A stretch of 64,000 nucleotides of DNA, taken from Chitinophaga sp. YR573 (GTDB lineage Bacteria > Bacteroidota > Bacteroidia > Chitinophagales > Chitinophagaceae). A program made the translations under genes and the position numbers. Below the pieces are notes generated by a model. The model had not been told where the DNA came from. It did no database searches and worked only from the letters and a program-made list of their open reading frames with translations. Where the stretch lies: positions 1,116,001-1,180,000 of the forward strand of contig NZ_FOJF01000002.1 in the NCBI RefSeq assembly GCF_900110995.1, written 5' to 3'. Shown piece by piece: positions 1-9,700 of this stretch. Position 1 is the first letter of the stretch. Each line of letters starts with the position of its first letter.

Positions 1-1179
1 GATACAGATGGGAAATATATGGGGGGAGATGGGAAGGTACAGAGTAGCACCACTTTCAATAAGCGCACTATCTTCAGCGGATGGGACGTGTTCCGTAGTC
101 AGATGCCATTGCAGACACTCATTAATCCATCATTGATCAATGATCTGATCAATTCCCTTATTACACTGGCTAAAGAGAAAAACAAGGATTACCTGGAGCG
201 CTGGGAACTGCTGAATGCCTATTCCGGTTGTATGCTGGGAAACCCTGCAGTATCTGTAATCACGGATGCATATGCAAAGGGGATCCGTAATTATAATGTC
301 CCGGAAGCATACAGGCTTTCTGTAAATTCTGTAGAACGGTTTGGCAATGGTAGTCTGGGATATACACCTGGTGATCTCAGCCTTTCCTATACGCTGGAAT
401 ATGCATATACTGATTGGTGTGTATCCCGTATGGCCAAATGGCTGCATCATCCGGAAGATGAAAAAAAGTACGCCCAGAGAGGAGAGAATTATAAAAATGT
501 ATTTGATACAGAGAAAGGCTGGTTCAGGCCAAAAGATAAAGAAGGTAAATGGTTGCCCTGGCCGGATTCCGGCAGGATGCAACCCTGGTATGGCACTATG
601 GAAAGTAATCCTTACCAGCAGGGATGGTTTGTGCCGCAGGATGTAGATGGTATGGTAACACTGATGGGAGGAAAACAAAAAGTAATCACTGATCTGGAAC
701 ACTTCTTTGAACAGGCACCGGAGAATATGATGTGGAATGATTTTTACAATCATGCCAATGAACCGGTACATCATGTGCCCTTCCTGTTTAACAGGCTTGG
801 CAAACCCTGGCTTACACAGAAATGGACAAGGGCAATCTGCCGCAGGGCGTATCATGATAAGGTAGAAGGACTGGTTGGCAACGAAGACGTAGGACAAATG
901 TCTGCATGGTATGTACTGGCAGCTATTGGTTTACATCCTGTATGCCCGGGAGATACCCGTCAGGAAATCACCAGTCCTGTGTTTGATAAAATAGAAATGG
1001 GAAAGTTTACCATCAAAACGATCAACAATTCACCAGAGAATATTTATATACAAAGTGCCCGGCTCAATGGCAAGCCATACAGCCAGTGTCACATCGATTT
1101 CAGGGATGTTGCTAAAGGAGGTGTACTGGAACTGGTAATGGGCCCAATGCCGAATCAGCAATGGGGTATCAATAATTAA
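1..1179 (+). CDS. GH92 alpha-mannosidase, C-terminal part (5' truncated by window edge)
   Basis: The reading frame is open from base 1, so the gene starts outside the window; the first ATG at 19 is internal (DTDGKYMGGDGK reads straight through it). The 392 visible residues match the catalytic (alpha/alpha)6 half of family GH92 exo-alpha-mannosidases. Diagnostic stretches are GNEDVGQMSAWYVLAAIG, which carries the acidic pair of the GH92 active site, and the following PGDTRQEITSPVFDKIEM. GH92 enzymes are calcium-dependent inverting enzymes that remove terminal alpha-mannose from N-glycans and yeast mannan, usually in the periplasm or at the cell surface. The signal peptide is not visible. Two esterase-type genes follow 10 and 184 bases or less apart on the same strand, so the gene heads or continues an operon. 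Family assignment is firm; the linkage cleaved cannot be read from this part. Confidence 0.93.
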   Translation, partial: DTDGKYMGGDGKVQSSTTFNKRTIFSGWDVFRSQMPLQTLINPSLINDLINSLITLAKEKNKDYLERWELLNAYSGCMLGNPAVSVITDAYAKGIRNYNVPEAYRLSVNSVERFGNGSLGYTPGDLSLSYTLEYAYTDWCVSRMAKWLHHPEDEKKYAQRGENYKNVFDTEKGWFRPKDKEGKWLPWPDSGRMQPWYGTMESNPYQQGWFVPQDVDGMVTLMGGKQKVITDLEHFFEQAPENMMWNDFYNHANEPVHHVPFLFNRLGKPWLTQKWTRAICRRAYHDKVEGLVGNEDVGQMSAWYVLAAIGLHPVCPGDTRQEITSPVFDKIEMGKFTIKTINNSPENIYIQSARLNGKPYSQCHIDFRDVAKGGVLELVMGPMPNQQWGINN

Positions 1180-1189
1180 TCTAAATTAA

Positions 1190-2566
1190 ATGAAGAAACT
1201 ACTGCTTCTGTTTATCGCTGCATCCGCCTTACAGGCGAAAGCGCAGCAGCCTTTTCAGAAAGGCGACCGTATCGTTTTCGTAGGAAACAGTATCACCGAT
1301 GGTGGGCATTATCATTCCTATATCTGGTTGTATTATATGACCCGTTTCCCGCAAAGACGTATCACCTGTTTAAATGCAGGAATAGGAGGGGACGTGATTG
1401 GCCAGATCAATGACCGTTTTGAAGATGATGTGCTTTCAAAAAAGCCTACAGTGCTGACCCTTACCTGGGGCATGAATGATACCGGCTATTTTGAATGGTA
1501 TCGTTCAGATGCAAAGGACTCTATGCAGAAAAAAATACAGCGTTCCTATAACAATTATGCTATAGTAGAGGATAAGCTGAAAAAACGCCCCGATATTAAG
1601 AAGATTTTCATCGGCGGATCTCCTTACGATGAGACTGCAAAATTCAATGATAAAAACATCTATCCTGGGAAAACCCAAGCCCTGAATGAAGTGGTGGCTT
1701 TTCAGGAACAGGCGGCTAAAAAGAACAGCTGGCCTTTCGTTGATTTTTACCATCCTATGATGTTGATCAATCAACGTGAACAACAGCAGGATTCAACTTT
1801 TAGCCTCACACCTGGTGACCGTATCCATCCGGATAACGACGGACATATGGTGATGGCATACCTGTTCCTGAAAGCCCAGGGGCTTGCTGGTCAGCCAGTG
1901 GCCATGATACATATAGACGCCGCTACAAAGCAGATAAAGCAGGCGGCAAACTGTAAGATCAGTGCTGTAACAGGTACGGCTGATGGTGTCAGCTTCGGTT
2001 ACCTTGCGCAGGCACTGCCTTATCCGCTGGATACTATTAGCCGTGGCTGGGGCAATCGCCGTAAACAGTCGGATGCAATGAAAGTGGTGCCTTTCATGAA
2101 AGAATTTAACCAGGAAGTATTGCAGGTGAGCGGACTGAAAGCTGGTCAGTATGATCTGCTGATGGATGGTGAAAAGGTAGGTTCCTATGATGCCGGACAG
2201 CTGGCAACAGGGATCAATCTGGCGGAGAATACCCGTACACCTGAATACCAGCAGGCTATCCAGATCCGGGAATTGAATGAGGAACGCTGGGATATTGAAA
2301 GAAGGCTGAGAATGTATGCCTGGATGGAATTCAGCATCCTGAGAGGAAAAGGGTTGCTTTTCAAAGATAATAATGCCGTAATGGATTCTGTAAATGCCTA
2401 TGCTGCCAAAGACATTTTTGTAAATGGTAACAGGGATAATTTTACCCGTGCACGTTACAAAGGGATCCGTGATGCATGGCAACTGGAAATGAACGTGCTG
2501 ACGGATAAAATTTATGAGATCAATCAGCCACTGCTACATAAAATTACCATTGCCTCAGCCAGATAA
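1190..2566 (+). CDS. Secreted SGNH/GDSL-family hydrolase
   Basis: 458 residues with a signal peptide ending near AKAQQ. The SGNH blocks are readable: block I VGNSITDGG with nucleophile Ser34, the Gly of block II around GIGGDV, block III GMND with Asn96, and block V GDRIHPD with Asp210 and His213. The catalytic domain covers about residues 25-235; the remaining 220 residues form a C-terminal extension typical of SGNH proteins in Bacteroidota glycan loci. Such enzymes usually act as carbohydrate esterases or lipase-like hydrolases; the substrate cannot be told from sequence. It starts 10 bases after the GH92 stop and is followed after 8 bases by another esterase, so the three are probably one transcript. 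A role in removing acyl groups from a mannose-rich glycan is inferred from context only. Confidence 0.85.
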   Translation: MKKLLLLFIAASALQAKAQQPFQKGDRIVFVGNSITDGGHYHSYIWLYYMTRFPQRRITCLNAGIGGDVIGQINDRFEDDVLSKKPTVLTLTWGMNDTGYFEWYRSDAKDSMQKKIQRSYNNYAIVEDKLKKRPDIKKIFIGGSPYDETAKFNDKNIYPGKTQALNEVVAFQEQAAKKNSWPFVDFYHPMMLINQREQQQDSTFSLTPGDRIHPDNDGHMVMAYLFLKAQGLAGQPVAMIHIDAATKQIKQAANCKISAVTGTADGVSFGYLAQALPYPLDTISRGWGNRRKQSDAMKVVPFMKEFNQEVLQVSGLKAGQYDLLMDGEKVGSYDAGQLATGINLAENTRTPEYQQAIQIRELNEERWDIERRLRMYAWMEFSILRGKGLLFKDNNAVMDSVNAYAAKDIFVNGNRDNFTRARYKGIRDAWQLEMNVLTDKIYEINQPLLHKITIASAR

Positions 2567-2574
2567 CCGGATAT

Positions 2575-3390
2575 ATGAAACAAACATTTTTATTATTGAT
2601 TTTCGTACTGGCAAGAGGGTTGGGGATGGCTGCGAAAGTGGATACTGTCAGCACTTCCAGCCTGGATATGCACAAAGATATTAAAGCAGTGGTGATCACG
2701 CCGGGCGACTATAATTCCAGCCATAAGTTTCCCGTGCTTTATCTGTTGCATGGGTTTAGCGGGAATTACAGCGACTGGATCAAAAAAGATCCGGAACTGC
2801 CCCGGCTAAGCGATGAATATCATATGATCATTGTATGCCCGGATGGGGATTTTGCCAGCTGGTATTTCGATAGCCCCGTAAAGGCAGGTTCAAAGTATGA
2901 AACGTATATCTCCTCAGAGCTTGTCAGCTGGGTCGACAAACATTATTCCACTATCACCAGCCGTACCGGCCGGGCTATCACTGGTCTGAGTATGGGCGGG
3001 CATGGTGCGTTGTATCTCGCTTTCCGGCATCCCGGTATCTTTGGCGCCGCAGGTAGTATGAGTGGAGGGGTAGACCTGCGTCCATTCCCCGAAAGCTGGG
3101 GCCTTGATCAGGTACTGGGAAAATACAGTGAAAACCCTGTTCGCTGGGAAGAAAACAGTGTGATCAACATGCTGTATCTCCTTACTCCCAACTTACTCGA
3201 TCTGATTATCGATTGCGGAACAGATGACTTCTTCAATATGTATAACAATAAGTTGCATGAAGAATTGCTGGAACGTAAAATCCCACATGATTATACCGTA
3301 AGGCCAGGTGGACATACCTGGGAATACTGGTCGAATTCCATCAGATATCACACATTGTTCTTTCATCAGTTTTTTGAGAAAAATAAATAG
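2575..3390 (+). CDS. CE1-type alpha/beta-hydrolase esterase
   Basis: 271 residues with an N-terminal signal peptide (hydrophobic to about residue 19). The fold is the esterase D/CE1 (feruloyl and acetyl esterase) branch of alpha/beta hydrolases. The nucleophile elbow GLSMGG places Ser139, the acid is Asp217 or Asp218 in CGTDDFF, and the base is His247 in RPGGHTWEYW. The oxyanion-hole motif LLHGFSG lies at about 58-63. It sits 8 bases after the SGNH gene and ends the first transcription block; the next 167 bases hold a promoter and two operators. Deacylation of the target glycan is an inference; the family also contains S-formylglutathione hydrolases, but those are cytoplasmic and lack a signal peptide. 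Confidence 0.85.
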   Translation: MKQTFLLLIFVLARGLGMAAKVDTVSTSSLDMHKDIKAVVITPGDYNSSHKFPVLYLLHGFSGNYSDWIKKDPELPRLSDEYHMIIVCPDGDFASWYFDSPVKAGSKYETYISSELVSWVDKHYSTITSRTGRAITGLSMGGHGALYLAFRHPGIFGAAGSMSGGVDLRPFPESWGLDQVLGKYSENPVRWEENSVINMLYLLTPNLLDLIIDCGTDDFFNMYNNKLHEELLERKIPHDYTVRPGGHTWEYWSNSIRYHTLFFHQFFEKNK

Positions 3391-3400
3391 CGATTTTAAT

Positions 3401-3431
3401 TTGCTAAACCGGTTTAACAGTTGTATTTTTA
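3401..3431 (+). promoter_or_regulatory. Bacteroidota-type promoter of the susD-led operon
   Basis: TTG at 3401-3403, a 20-base spacer and TATTTTTA at 3424-3431 match the -33/-7 consensus (TTG, 19-20 bases, TAnnTTTG) in all but the last base. The spacer contains the palindrome at 3406-3415, so a bound repressor would block polymerase. The transcript would have a leader of about 120 bases before the SusD start at 3558. Confidence 0.5.
3406..3415. promoter_or_regulatory. LacI-type operator, proximal copy
   Basis: Perfect palindrome AAACCGGTTT, extended to TAAACCGGTTTA (3405-3416). The central CpG and size fit LacI-family operators. It lies between the -33 and -7 boxes of the susD promoter. The LacI gene at 19767 at the end of the same gene cluster is the obvious candidate to bind it. 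Confidence 0.6.
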
Positions 3432-3478
3432 GTGTCATCACACGTTATTGGGGAAAACACGTCATGTATTGATTAGCC

Positions 3479-3488
3479 AAACCGGTTT
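3479..3488. promoter_or_regulatory. LacI-type operator, distal copy
   Basis: Second exact copy of AAACCGGTTT, 73 bases downstream of the first (about seven helical turns) and 70 bases before the SusD start. The spacing would let one LacI-family oligomer, or two dimers, bind the same face of the DNA. Confidence 0.6.
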
Positions 3489-3557
3489 AATAAGTAGACC
3501 ACGGATATAAAACAGCACTATACCACTATTCACTGATACAAGTAAACCACGTTATTT

Positions 3558-5297
3558 ATGTTAAAACGCTGCTTTCCTGTTTTTGTACTTATGGCATCAG
3601 CTTTAGTCTGGTCCTCATGCAGAAAAGAAGGCTTCCTGGCTGCAACAACAACTACCAACCTGGATGAAAAGACGGTATTTTCCGACAGTTCCAGGACGGT
3701 TGGTTTCCTTGCCAATATATACTCCAATGTAGGACTTAGTACAAGCCTTAGCCGCTTTTCGTATAATTATATTGTCTGCGGAGGGCTGGAAGCTGCCTGC
3801 GATGAGGCAGAACCATCACATGCTTTTTCCACACCGGCCACACAGTTTGCTACCGGTACGGTGAATGCGGGCATTATTGGGGAAGAACCTTATAAGACCT
3901 GCTACACCAACATCCGCGCGGTGAATGTGCTTATTAAAAATCTTCCCAACGCACCGTTAAGACAAGCCTATAAAAACCAGATGGTTGCTGAAGCACACTT
4001 TCTGCGAGCCTGGTATTATGCTATTCTCACAGAACACTACGGCGGTGTTCCGCTGGTAGGTGATACCCTGCTGACATATGATGTTCCCATTGTGGCAAAG
4101 AGAAGCACTTATTCGGACTGCGTAGATTATATCCTGTCTGAATGTGATGCGGCCGCGTTAATGCTGCCAACAACACAAACGGGTCTCAATTATGGAAGAG
4201 CCTCTAAAGGCGCCTGCCTGGCATTAAAAGCTCGTGTGTTGTTGTATGCTGCCAGCCCTTTGTTTAACGGTACTACCCTGCCTTCCGACGCAGGGGGAGC
4301 AGGAGTGGACCCTGCACTGGTAGGTTATCCTACTTATGATATCAACCGCTGGAAACAGGCCGAAAATGCCGCACAGGCAGTGATCGCATTAGGGGTTTAT
4401 TCGTTGAATGCCAGTTTCCAGGGATTGTTTCCTCTCCGGGTAAATACAGAATATATTTTTGAACTGATGCGGCCCGGTGGGAACAGCGATCTTGAAAATA
4501 TGTGCCTGCCACCTTCAAGAGGAAGTAACGGCACCGGTTCATTCCCTTATCAGGGACTGGTAGATGCCTTCCCAATGAAGAATGGTAAACTTATCACAGA
4601 TCCCGCTTCCGGTTATGATCCCAATAACCCTTATAAAGACCGTGACCCCAGACTGGATTACAGTATCATCCATGATCAGACGGTGTTACTGGTACGCACC
4701 GGTAACGGACAAACAAATGGCTCTGCACCTGTAAACATTTTTGCAGGTAATTACAATGGCATACTCACCGGACAGGATGCTGTACATCAGGGTACCATCA
4801 CAGGTTATTATAATAACAAAATGCTGGACCCTGCAGCTATTGCTGCTACACTCAGTTTTGGCAGTAACAGGGTAATGCCATTGATACGTTATGCTGAAGT
4901 ATTACTGAACTATGCAGAAGCTGCCAATGAATTTGAAGGGCCTACAGGCAATGTATATGCAGCAGTGGAAGCGGTACGCCAGCGTGCAGGATTAGATCCT
5001 TATCAGCTGCCTATAGGGCTCACAAAGGATGATATGCGCACCTGGATACAAAACGAACGCCGCATAGAGCTGGCTTATGAAGGACACCGGTTCTGGGATG
5101 TGAGAAGATGGAAGATCGCCCTGCAAACGGAAAGTATCCAGTCTCAGGGTATGGAAGTAAACCGCAATGGCGCTGCCGTTAACTATAAACTGTTCAATGT
5201 CACCAAACATAATTTCCGTCCGGCAATGTACCTGTGGCCTTTCCCGCTTTCAGAAACTGGTAAGTCGCCGGAACTGATACAAAATCCCGGTTATTAA
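3558..5297 (+). CDS. SusD/RagB-family glycan-binding lipoprotein
   Basis: 579 residues. The lipoprotein signal MLKRCFPVFVLMASALVWSSC has Cys21 as the lipidated residue. The body has the SusD pattern: a TPR-containing N-terminal half (residues about 100-160, with AEAHFLRAWYYAILTEHYGGVPLV), and a C-terminal half with RRIELAYEGHRFWDVRRWK, ending in the family signature LIQNPGY. SusD proteins cap their SusC barrel at the cell surface and capture oligosaccharides. It is unusual that this SusD comes before any SusC and is separated from the next one by two small DUF lipoproteins. It may pair with the SusC at 6758 or with the one at 11656. Confidence 0.95.
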   Translation: MLKRCFPVFVLMASALVWSSCRKEGFLAATTTTNLDEKTVFSDSSRTVGFLANIYSNVGLSTSLSRFSYNYIVCGGLEAACDEAEPSHAFSTPATQFATGTVNAGIIGEEPYKTCYTNIRAVNVLIKNLPNAPLRQAYKNQMVAEAHFLRAWYYAILTEHYGGVPLVGDTLLTYDVPIVAKRSTYSDCVDYILSECDAAALMLPTTQTGLNYGRASKGACLALKARVLLYAASPLFNGTTLPSDAGGAGVDPALVGYPTYDINRWKQAENAAQAVIALGVYSLNASFQGLFPLRVNTEYIFELMRPGGNSDLENMCLPPSRGSNGTGSFPYQGLVDAFPMKNGKLITDPASGYDPNNPYKDRDPRLDYSIIHDQTVLLVRTGNGQTNGSAPVNIFAGNYNGILTGQDAVHQGTITGYYNNKMLDPAAIAATLSFGSNRVMPLIRYAEVLLNYAEAANEFEGPTGNVYAAVEAVRQRAGLDPYQLPIGLTKDDMRTWIQNERRIELAYEGHRFWDVRRWKIALQTESIQSQGMEVNRNGAAVNYKLFNVTKHNFRPAMYLWPFPLSETGKSPELIQNPGY

Positions 5298-5316
5298 TCT
5301 TTAATCATTTCACGCT

Positions 5317-5736
5317 ATGAATCGTTACATACTCATAATAGCCGTCTGGCTGTTCTCATCCTGCAGAGTTGAAGAGATCGCGCCCGTAGCAGAAGCGCCA
5401 AAGAATGTCACCGGTAGCTGGAAAGTCATTAAAGCTACCAGGAATGGTACAGATATTACAAGTGCTTTCGACTTTACACAGTTCAGATTAAAATTTGATT
5501 CTGCAGATAATTATACACTGGTAAACAGGCTGCCCTTTCTGGTGAATAAAAACGGGAAATATAAACTGGATGATCCTGCCTATCCATTTAAACTAACGAT
5601 GATGCCTGATGGAGGATCTGCTGTATCAACATCTTTTAATTATCCAACGATTGCCGGTATCAGGCAACTGAGTCTCACCTTCATTCCCGGTTGTGAATTG
5701 AATTCCTATATCTATACACTGGAAAGGGAAAATTAA
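5317..5736 (+). CDS. DUF5004-like lipocalin-type lipoprotein
   Basis: 139 residues. Lipoprotein signal with lipobox LFSSC (Cys16), then a small all-beta domain opening with VTGSWKVIKATRNGTDIT, as in the DUF5004/lipocalin-like proteins found between susC/D genes of Bacteroidota. It starts 19 bases after the SusD stop and is followed after 14 bases by the DUF4961 gene, so it is co-transcribed. The function is unknown; an accessory surface glycan-binding role is an inference from location. The family name rests on recognising the motif pattern, not on a search. Confidence 0.65.
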   Translation: MNRYILIIAVWLFSSCRVEEIAPVAEAPKNVTGSWKVIKATRNGTDITSAFDFTQFRLKFDSADNYTLVNRLPFLVNKNGKYKLDDPAYPFKLTMMPDGGSAVSTSFNYPTIAGIRQLSLTFIPGCELNSYIYTLEREN

Positions 5737-5750
5737 ATCTGATTAATAAT

Positions 5751-6767
5751 ATGCTACCACGTTTAAATATCAAAGGACGAAAAATCTGGATGCTGTCCGC
5801 ATTGCTGATAGTAGCAATAGTATTCAGCTTCTGCCATATAAAGATTACAAAAGTCACCATCCCCGCAACAGCCCAGGTGGGAGATGTTGTACCCATCCAA
5901 CTGGACCTTGATGTTTCCTGTAATTCAGATGGGTCGGACAAACTGATCGTAGGGGTACTGATGCCTAAAGGCTGGAAAGGCACGCAAAACATGACGGCTA
6001 CCTACACCAGTAGCAAGGGAAATGGCAGTTTCGCTATGACACCACTGACCACCCTTGCTCCGCATGGAGATGGGAAGAATTGGCCGGATTATATGAGAGC
6101 CACCTTTGGTATTGCGGGCAACCTGATAGATGATATGGAATGGGTGGTGATGCAGTCAGATGTGCCCTTCACCTATGCTAATAACGACAAGATCACCGGT
6201 TCTATCAACCTTAATCTGAAAGTAGGTGCGGACGATAACCCCACCATCGTAAAACTGGCCTATGTAGTGGCCAATACCACCAATGGGTTTACTTCCGATA
6301 ATTTCGTTGATGGAGGTTATGGCGCTACTGCAGAATATTATAATGAATACATAGGGGACTGTTTTTCGGTGACCGGCGGTGGCGGCGACCTGGTCGACTT
6401 CTGTAACCCGCAGCTGACAACCGTTTCTCCACCTAAATCCCTGGATAATGATCTGGTTACCCTGACTTTTGATTCTAATGTAATACAAACTGACTTGTCG
6501 GGAAATGATGAGCTGTATTTGTGCGCTACAGGTACAACCAATGATGGTCAGACCATCGCCATCTGTGAACAGACTACCAGAACACAGATGAAGCCTTTAG
6601 GTGGAGGCAGGTTTGCGATTACCATCTGGCCACGGTCGTTTTTTGGCGTAAGCGATAGCCAGACCGTTACCAACATGACCTACTTCATCACGGATAAAAC
6701 CGGTACGAAACAGGTCGGGTATGGGAATACCGCTGCTCCCTTTACTTATAAGTTTAAATGTGGATGA
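5751..6767 (+). CDS. DUF4961-like surface lipoprotein
   Basis: 338 residues. A hydrophobic N-terminus ends in VFSFC (Cys28), a plausible lipobox. The body is rich in beta structure, starts with VTIPATAQVGDVVPIQLDLDV and contains GVLMPKGWKG, features of the DUF4961 family that regularly accompanies DUF5004 and SusD genes. A C-terminal Ig-like domain (about residues 220-338) resembles carbohydrate-binding modules in overall pattern. It probably serves as a surface glycan-binding protein in the SusC/D complex. Its stop lies inside or just before the start of the next SusC gene, consistent with coupled translation. Confidence 0.65.
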   Translation: MLPRLNIKGRKIWMLSALLIVAIVFSFCHIKITKVTIPATAQVGDVVPIQLDLDVSCNSDGSDKLIVGVLMPKGWKGTQNMTATYTSSKGNGSFAMTPLTTLAPHGDGKNWPDYMRATFGIAGNLIDDMEWVVMQSDVPFTYANNDKITGSINLNLKVGADDNPTIVKLAYVVANTTNGFTSDNFVDGGYGATAEYYNEYIGDCFSVTGGGGDLVDFCNPQLTTVSPPKSLDNDLVTLTFDSNVIQTDLSGNDELYLCATGTTNDGQTIAICEQTTRTQMKPLGGGRFAITIWPRSFFGVSDSQTVTNMTYFITDKTGTKQVGYGNTAAPFTYKFKCG

Positions 6768-9700
6768 CAACCAAAATTATTTCTATGCGCTATTGGTACT
6801 ACAATATATGCCTGATCTGTCTGTGGGCGCTTCCGCAAACCACATTCGCCTTTCAGTCTCCAAAGGATACGACTGTCTCAAATGGTACTGTTATCAATGA
6901 ATTTAATGAACCGCTGGCCGGCGTAATGGTCAGTGCTGAACATAATACTGTATTGACAGATAAGAAGGGGCATTTTGAAATAGATGTTCCGGCAGGTACC
7001 ATGCTGGTATTTGCCCGGAAAGATTATTATACAAAAGAGGTAAAAGCAGGTCTGGGTATAACCGTACAGCTGACAGAGCGGTTTTTAAAATCACCGCAGC
7101 AGGTGGATATGTTGTACGAAAAGATAGATCGTTCCAAAGTACTGGGATCAGTGTCTGCTATTTATACCCCCCAGTTAACTACTACGCCTGCATCCCTGTA
7201 TGTATACGCTTTCCCCGGGCAACTGGCTGGTGTGTATACCAAACAAAACAGTGGGTTCACTTCCTTCAATCTGAGTGATATATCTTCACCATCTGTCATC
7301 GGGCAAACATTGGTGAATGGAAATTCTAATAACAACCGTTCTACAGATAACTCAGAAATCAGCCTGAGCGTTCGTGGACAATCTCCTGTTACGGTGATAG
7401 ATGGGGTACAAAGGGAAATATCTTCCATTGACCCGGAATCCATCGAATCTATTTCTGTACTGAAAGATGGTTTATCTACATTATTACTGGGCAATAACAG
7501 TTCTCATCCGGTGATACTTGTTACAACCAAAAGGGGAGACCTGGGCCGTCCGCATATCACCTTTACCGCGCAGACAGGCATACAACAGCCCCTGGGGTTG
7601 CCTAAACCACTGCCGGCCTATCAGTACGCTTACCTGCTGAATGAAACACTGATCAGTGATGGCAAGCCTGCATTATATTCCGCAGATGATTTTAATGCCT
7701 ATAAACAACATACAGATCCTTACGGTCATCCGGATGTGAACTGGTTTAAAACACTGCTGCGGGATAATTCTCCTATCTCAAATTATAAACTGAATGTAAA
7801 CGGTGGTAGCAGTGTAGCCCGTTATTCTGTTTCCCTCAGCTATTTCGATCAGGAAGGTATTTTTAAAACCAGTCCTGCTGTTAATTACAGTACCAATAAT
7901 AGTTTAAAGCGATATATCATTAACTCCGATGTAGCAGTACAGGTAAATAAGAACCTGAATGTAGACCTGCAGCTGTTTGGCCGTATCCAGAATGCAAGAG
8001 AACCTGGTAACGACTATACGAGCCTTCTGTCTGCCATATATTCTACACCAAACAATGCTTATCCTGTCTATAACCCGAATGGTTCTTTCGGGGGTAATAA
8101 CATCGGAGGCAATACCGGCCCATATAGTAATAACCTGCTGTCAAGGGCGCAGTTCTCAGGATATACACAGAACAATACCAATGATATTCTTGCGAATGTG
8201 GATCTGAATTATAACCTCAACAGCGTATTGCCTGGGCTTAGTGCAAAACTGAAAGGGAATTTATCCTACCAGTCCATTACAGGACTGGACAGGAGTTTAC
8301 AAAATCCTTCCTATGCTTATATCGACAGCTCTTATGTTATTTATGGATCCACATCTGCCCAGAACAATATTTTCCGTACTGTATTCACATCCCGTCAGTC
8401 CTACGCACAGTTTAGCCTGAATTATGACAGAACTTTCAACAAAAGCAATGTGAATGCACAGGCACTGTATGACAGGAAATCAATCGTAGCCAATTATGAC
8501 CTGGCTTCCAATACTACGAATGTAGGTTTACGGGCAGGATATGATTATGATCAGAAATATTTTATCAATGCAACCCTTATCGGAAGTGGTAATAACCGCT
8601 ATCCGCCCGGTAATCAGTGGGGCCTGTTTTATGGTGCTGGTCTGGGCTGGGAAATGGGACGTGAAGATTTTATCCGGGATAATCTTTCCTGGATCAGCGG
8701 ATGGAAATGGAGAGCTACCTATGCAAAGACAGGCAATGCCAATATTGATCTGAATGCAGCCCTGTACTATGCTTACTCACAAACCTATTCTTCCAGTAAT
8801 ATCGGCAAGAATTATCAGGTAGGTACAGGTTATACCACCGTGTATTACCAGTATGAAGGTACACTGGCAAATCCTTATATCACATGGGAGAAAGGCAGCA
8901 AGTTTGATATAGGTACAGACATTTCGTTTATGCATGATCGTCTGCAACTAACGGCAGACTATTACCATGATGTTTATTCCGATATTCTGGGTTACCGCGG
9001 TAATTCCATCGCCCTGCTGGGTACTGCCTGGCCACTGGAGAATATTGGTAAAAACCTTTATCAGGGTGCAGAACTGTCCCTCACCTATAACAATCACGTT
9101 GGTAACTTCAATTACTTCGTAACCGCAAATGGTAACCTGGCTTATTCAAAGATCCTTTTCAGTGATGAACTGGCTACTCCTTATGCATGGAACAGAAGAA
9201 CAGGTTTGCCAGTAACAGGCACCTTCTATGGGTATACAGCGCTGGGACTTTACCAGAATGCTGAAGATGCAACCAGCAGTGCGCATATCGCAGGGTATAC
9301 GCCACAGCCGGGGGATATTAAATACAAAGACCTCAATGGCGATGGTGTGATCGACAACTTTGACCAGTCAACCATCGGTGGAAATAAGCCACTGGCTTTC
9401 TTCGGGCTCACAATGGGGGCCAATTACAAAGGTTTCAATGTTAGTTTTGTTTTACAGGGTGTGGGCAACAGGCAGATCAGCGTAGAGAATAATGTGATCG
9501 ATCATTTTGGACTGGATTTCTCCACTACTAACGGACAGGCATATACAAGTGCTACAGGCCGATGGACACCGGAAACAGCAGACAAGGCTACACTTCCCAG
9601 ACTGGCAGTATCAGCAGCTAATAATAACTCGCTGTTCTCCACTTTTTATCTGAAGAGTGGTAACTATGTCAGACTCCGCAATGCTGAAATCGGGTATTCA

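Noticed and set aside
130..897. 255-codon minus-strand frame opposite GH92
   Set aside because: Shadow of a conserved GH92 coding frame; Cys/His/Ile-rich composition without family features.
1793..2482. 229-codon minus-strand frame opposite the SGNH hydrolase gene
   Set aside because: Antisense shadow of a well-supported gene with no recognisable motif or start context.
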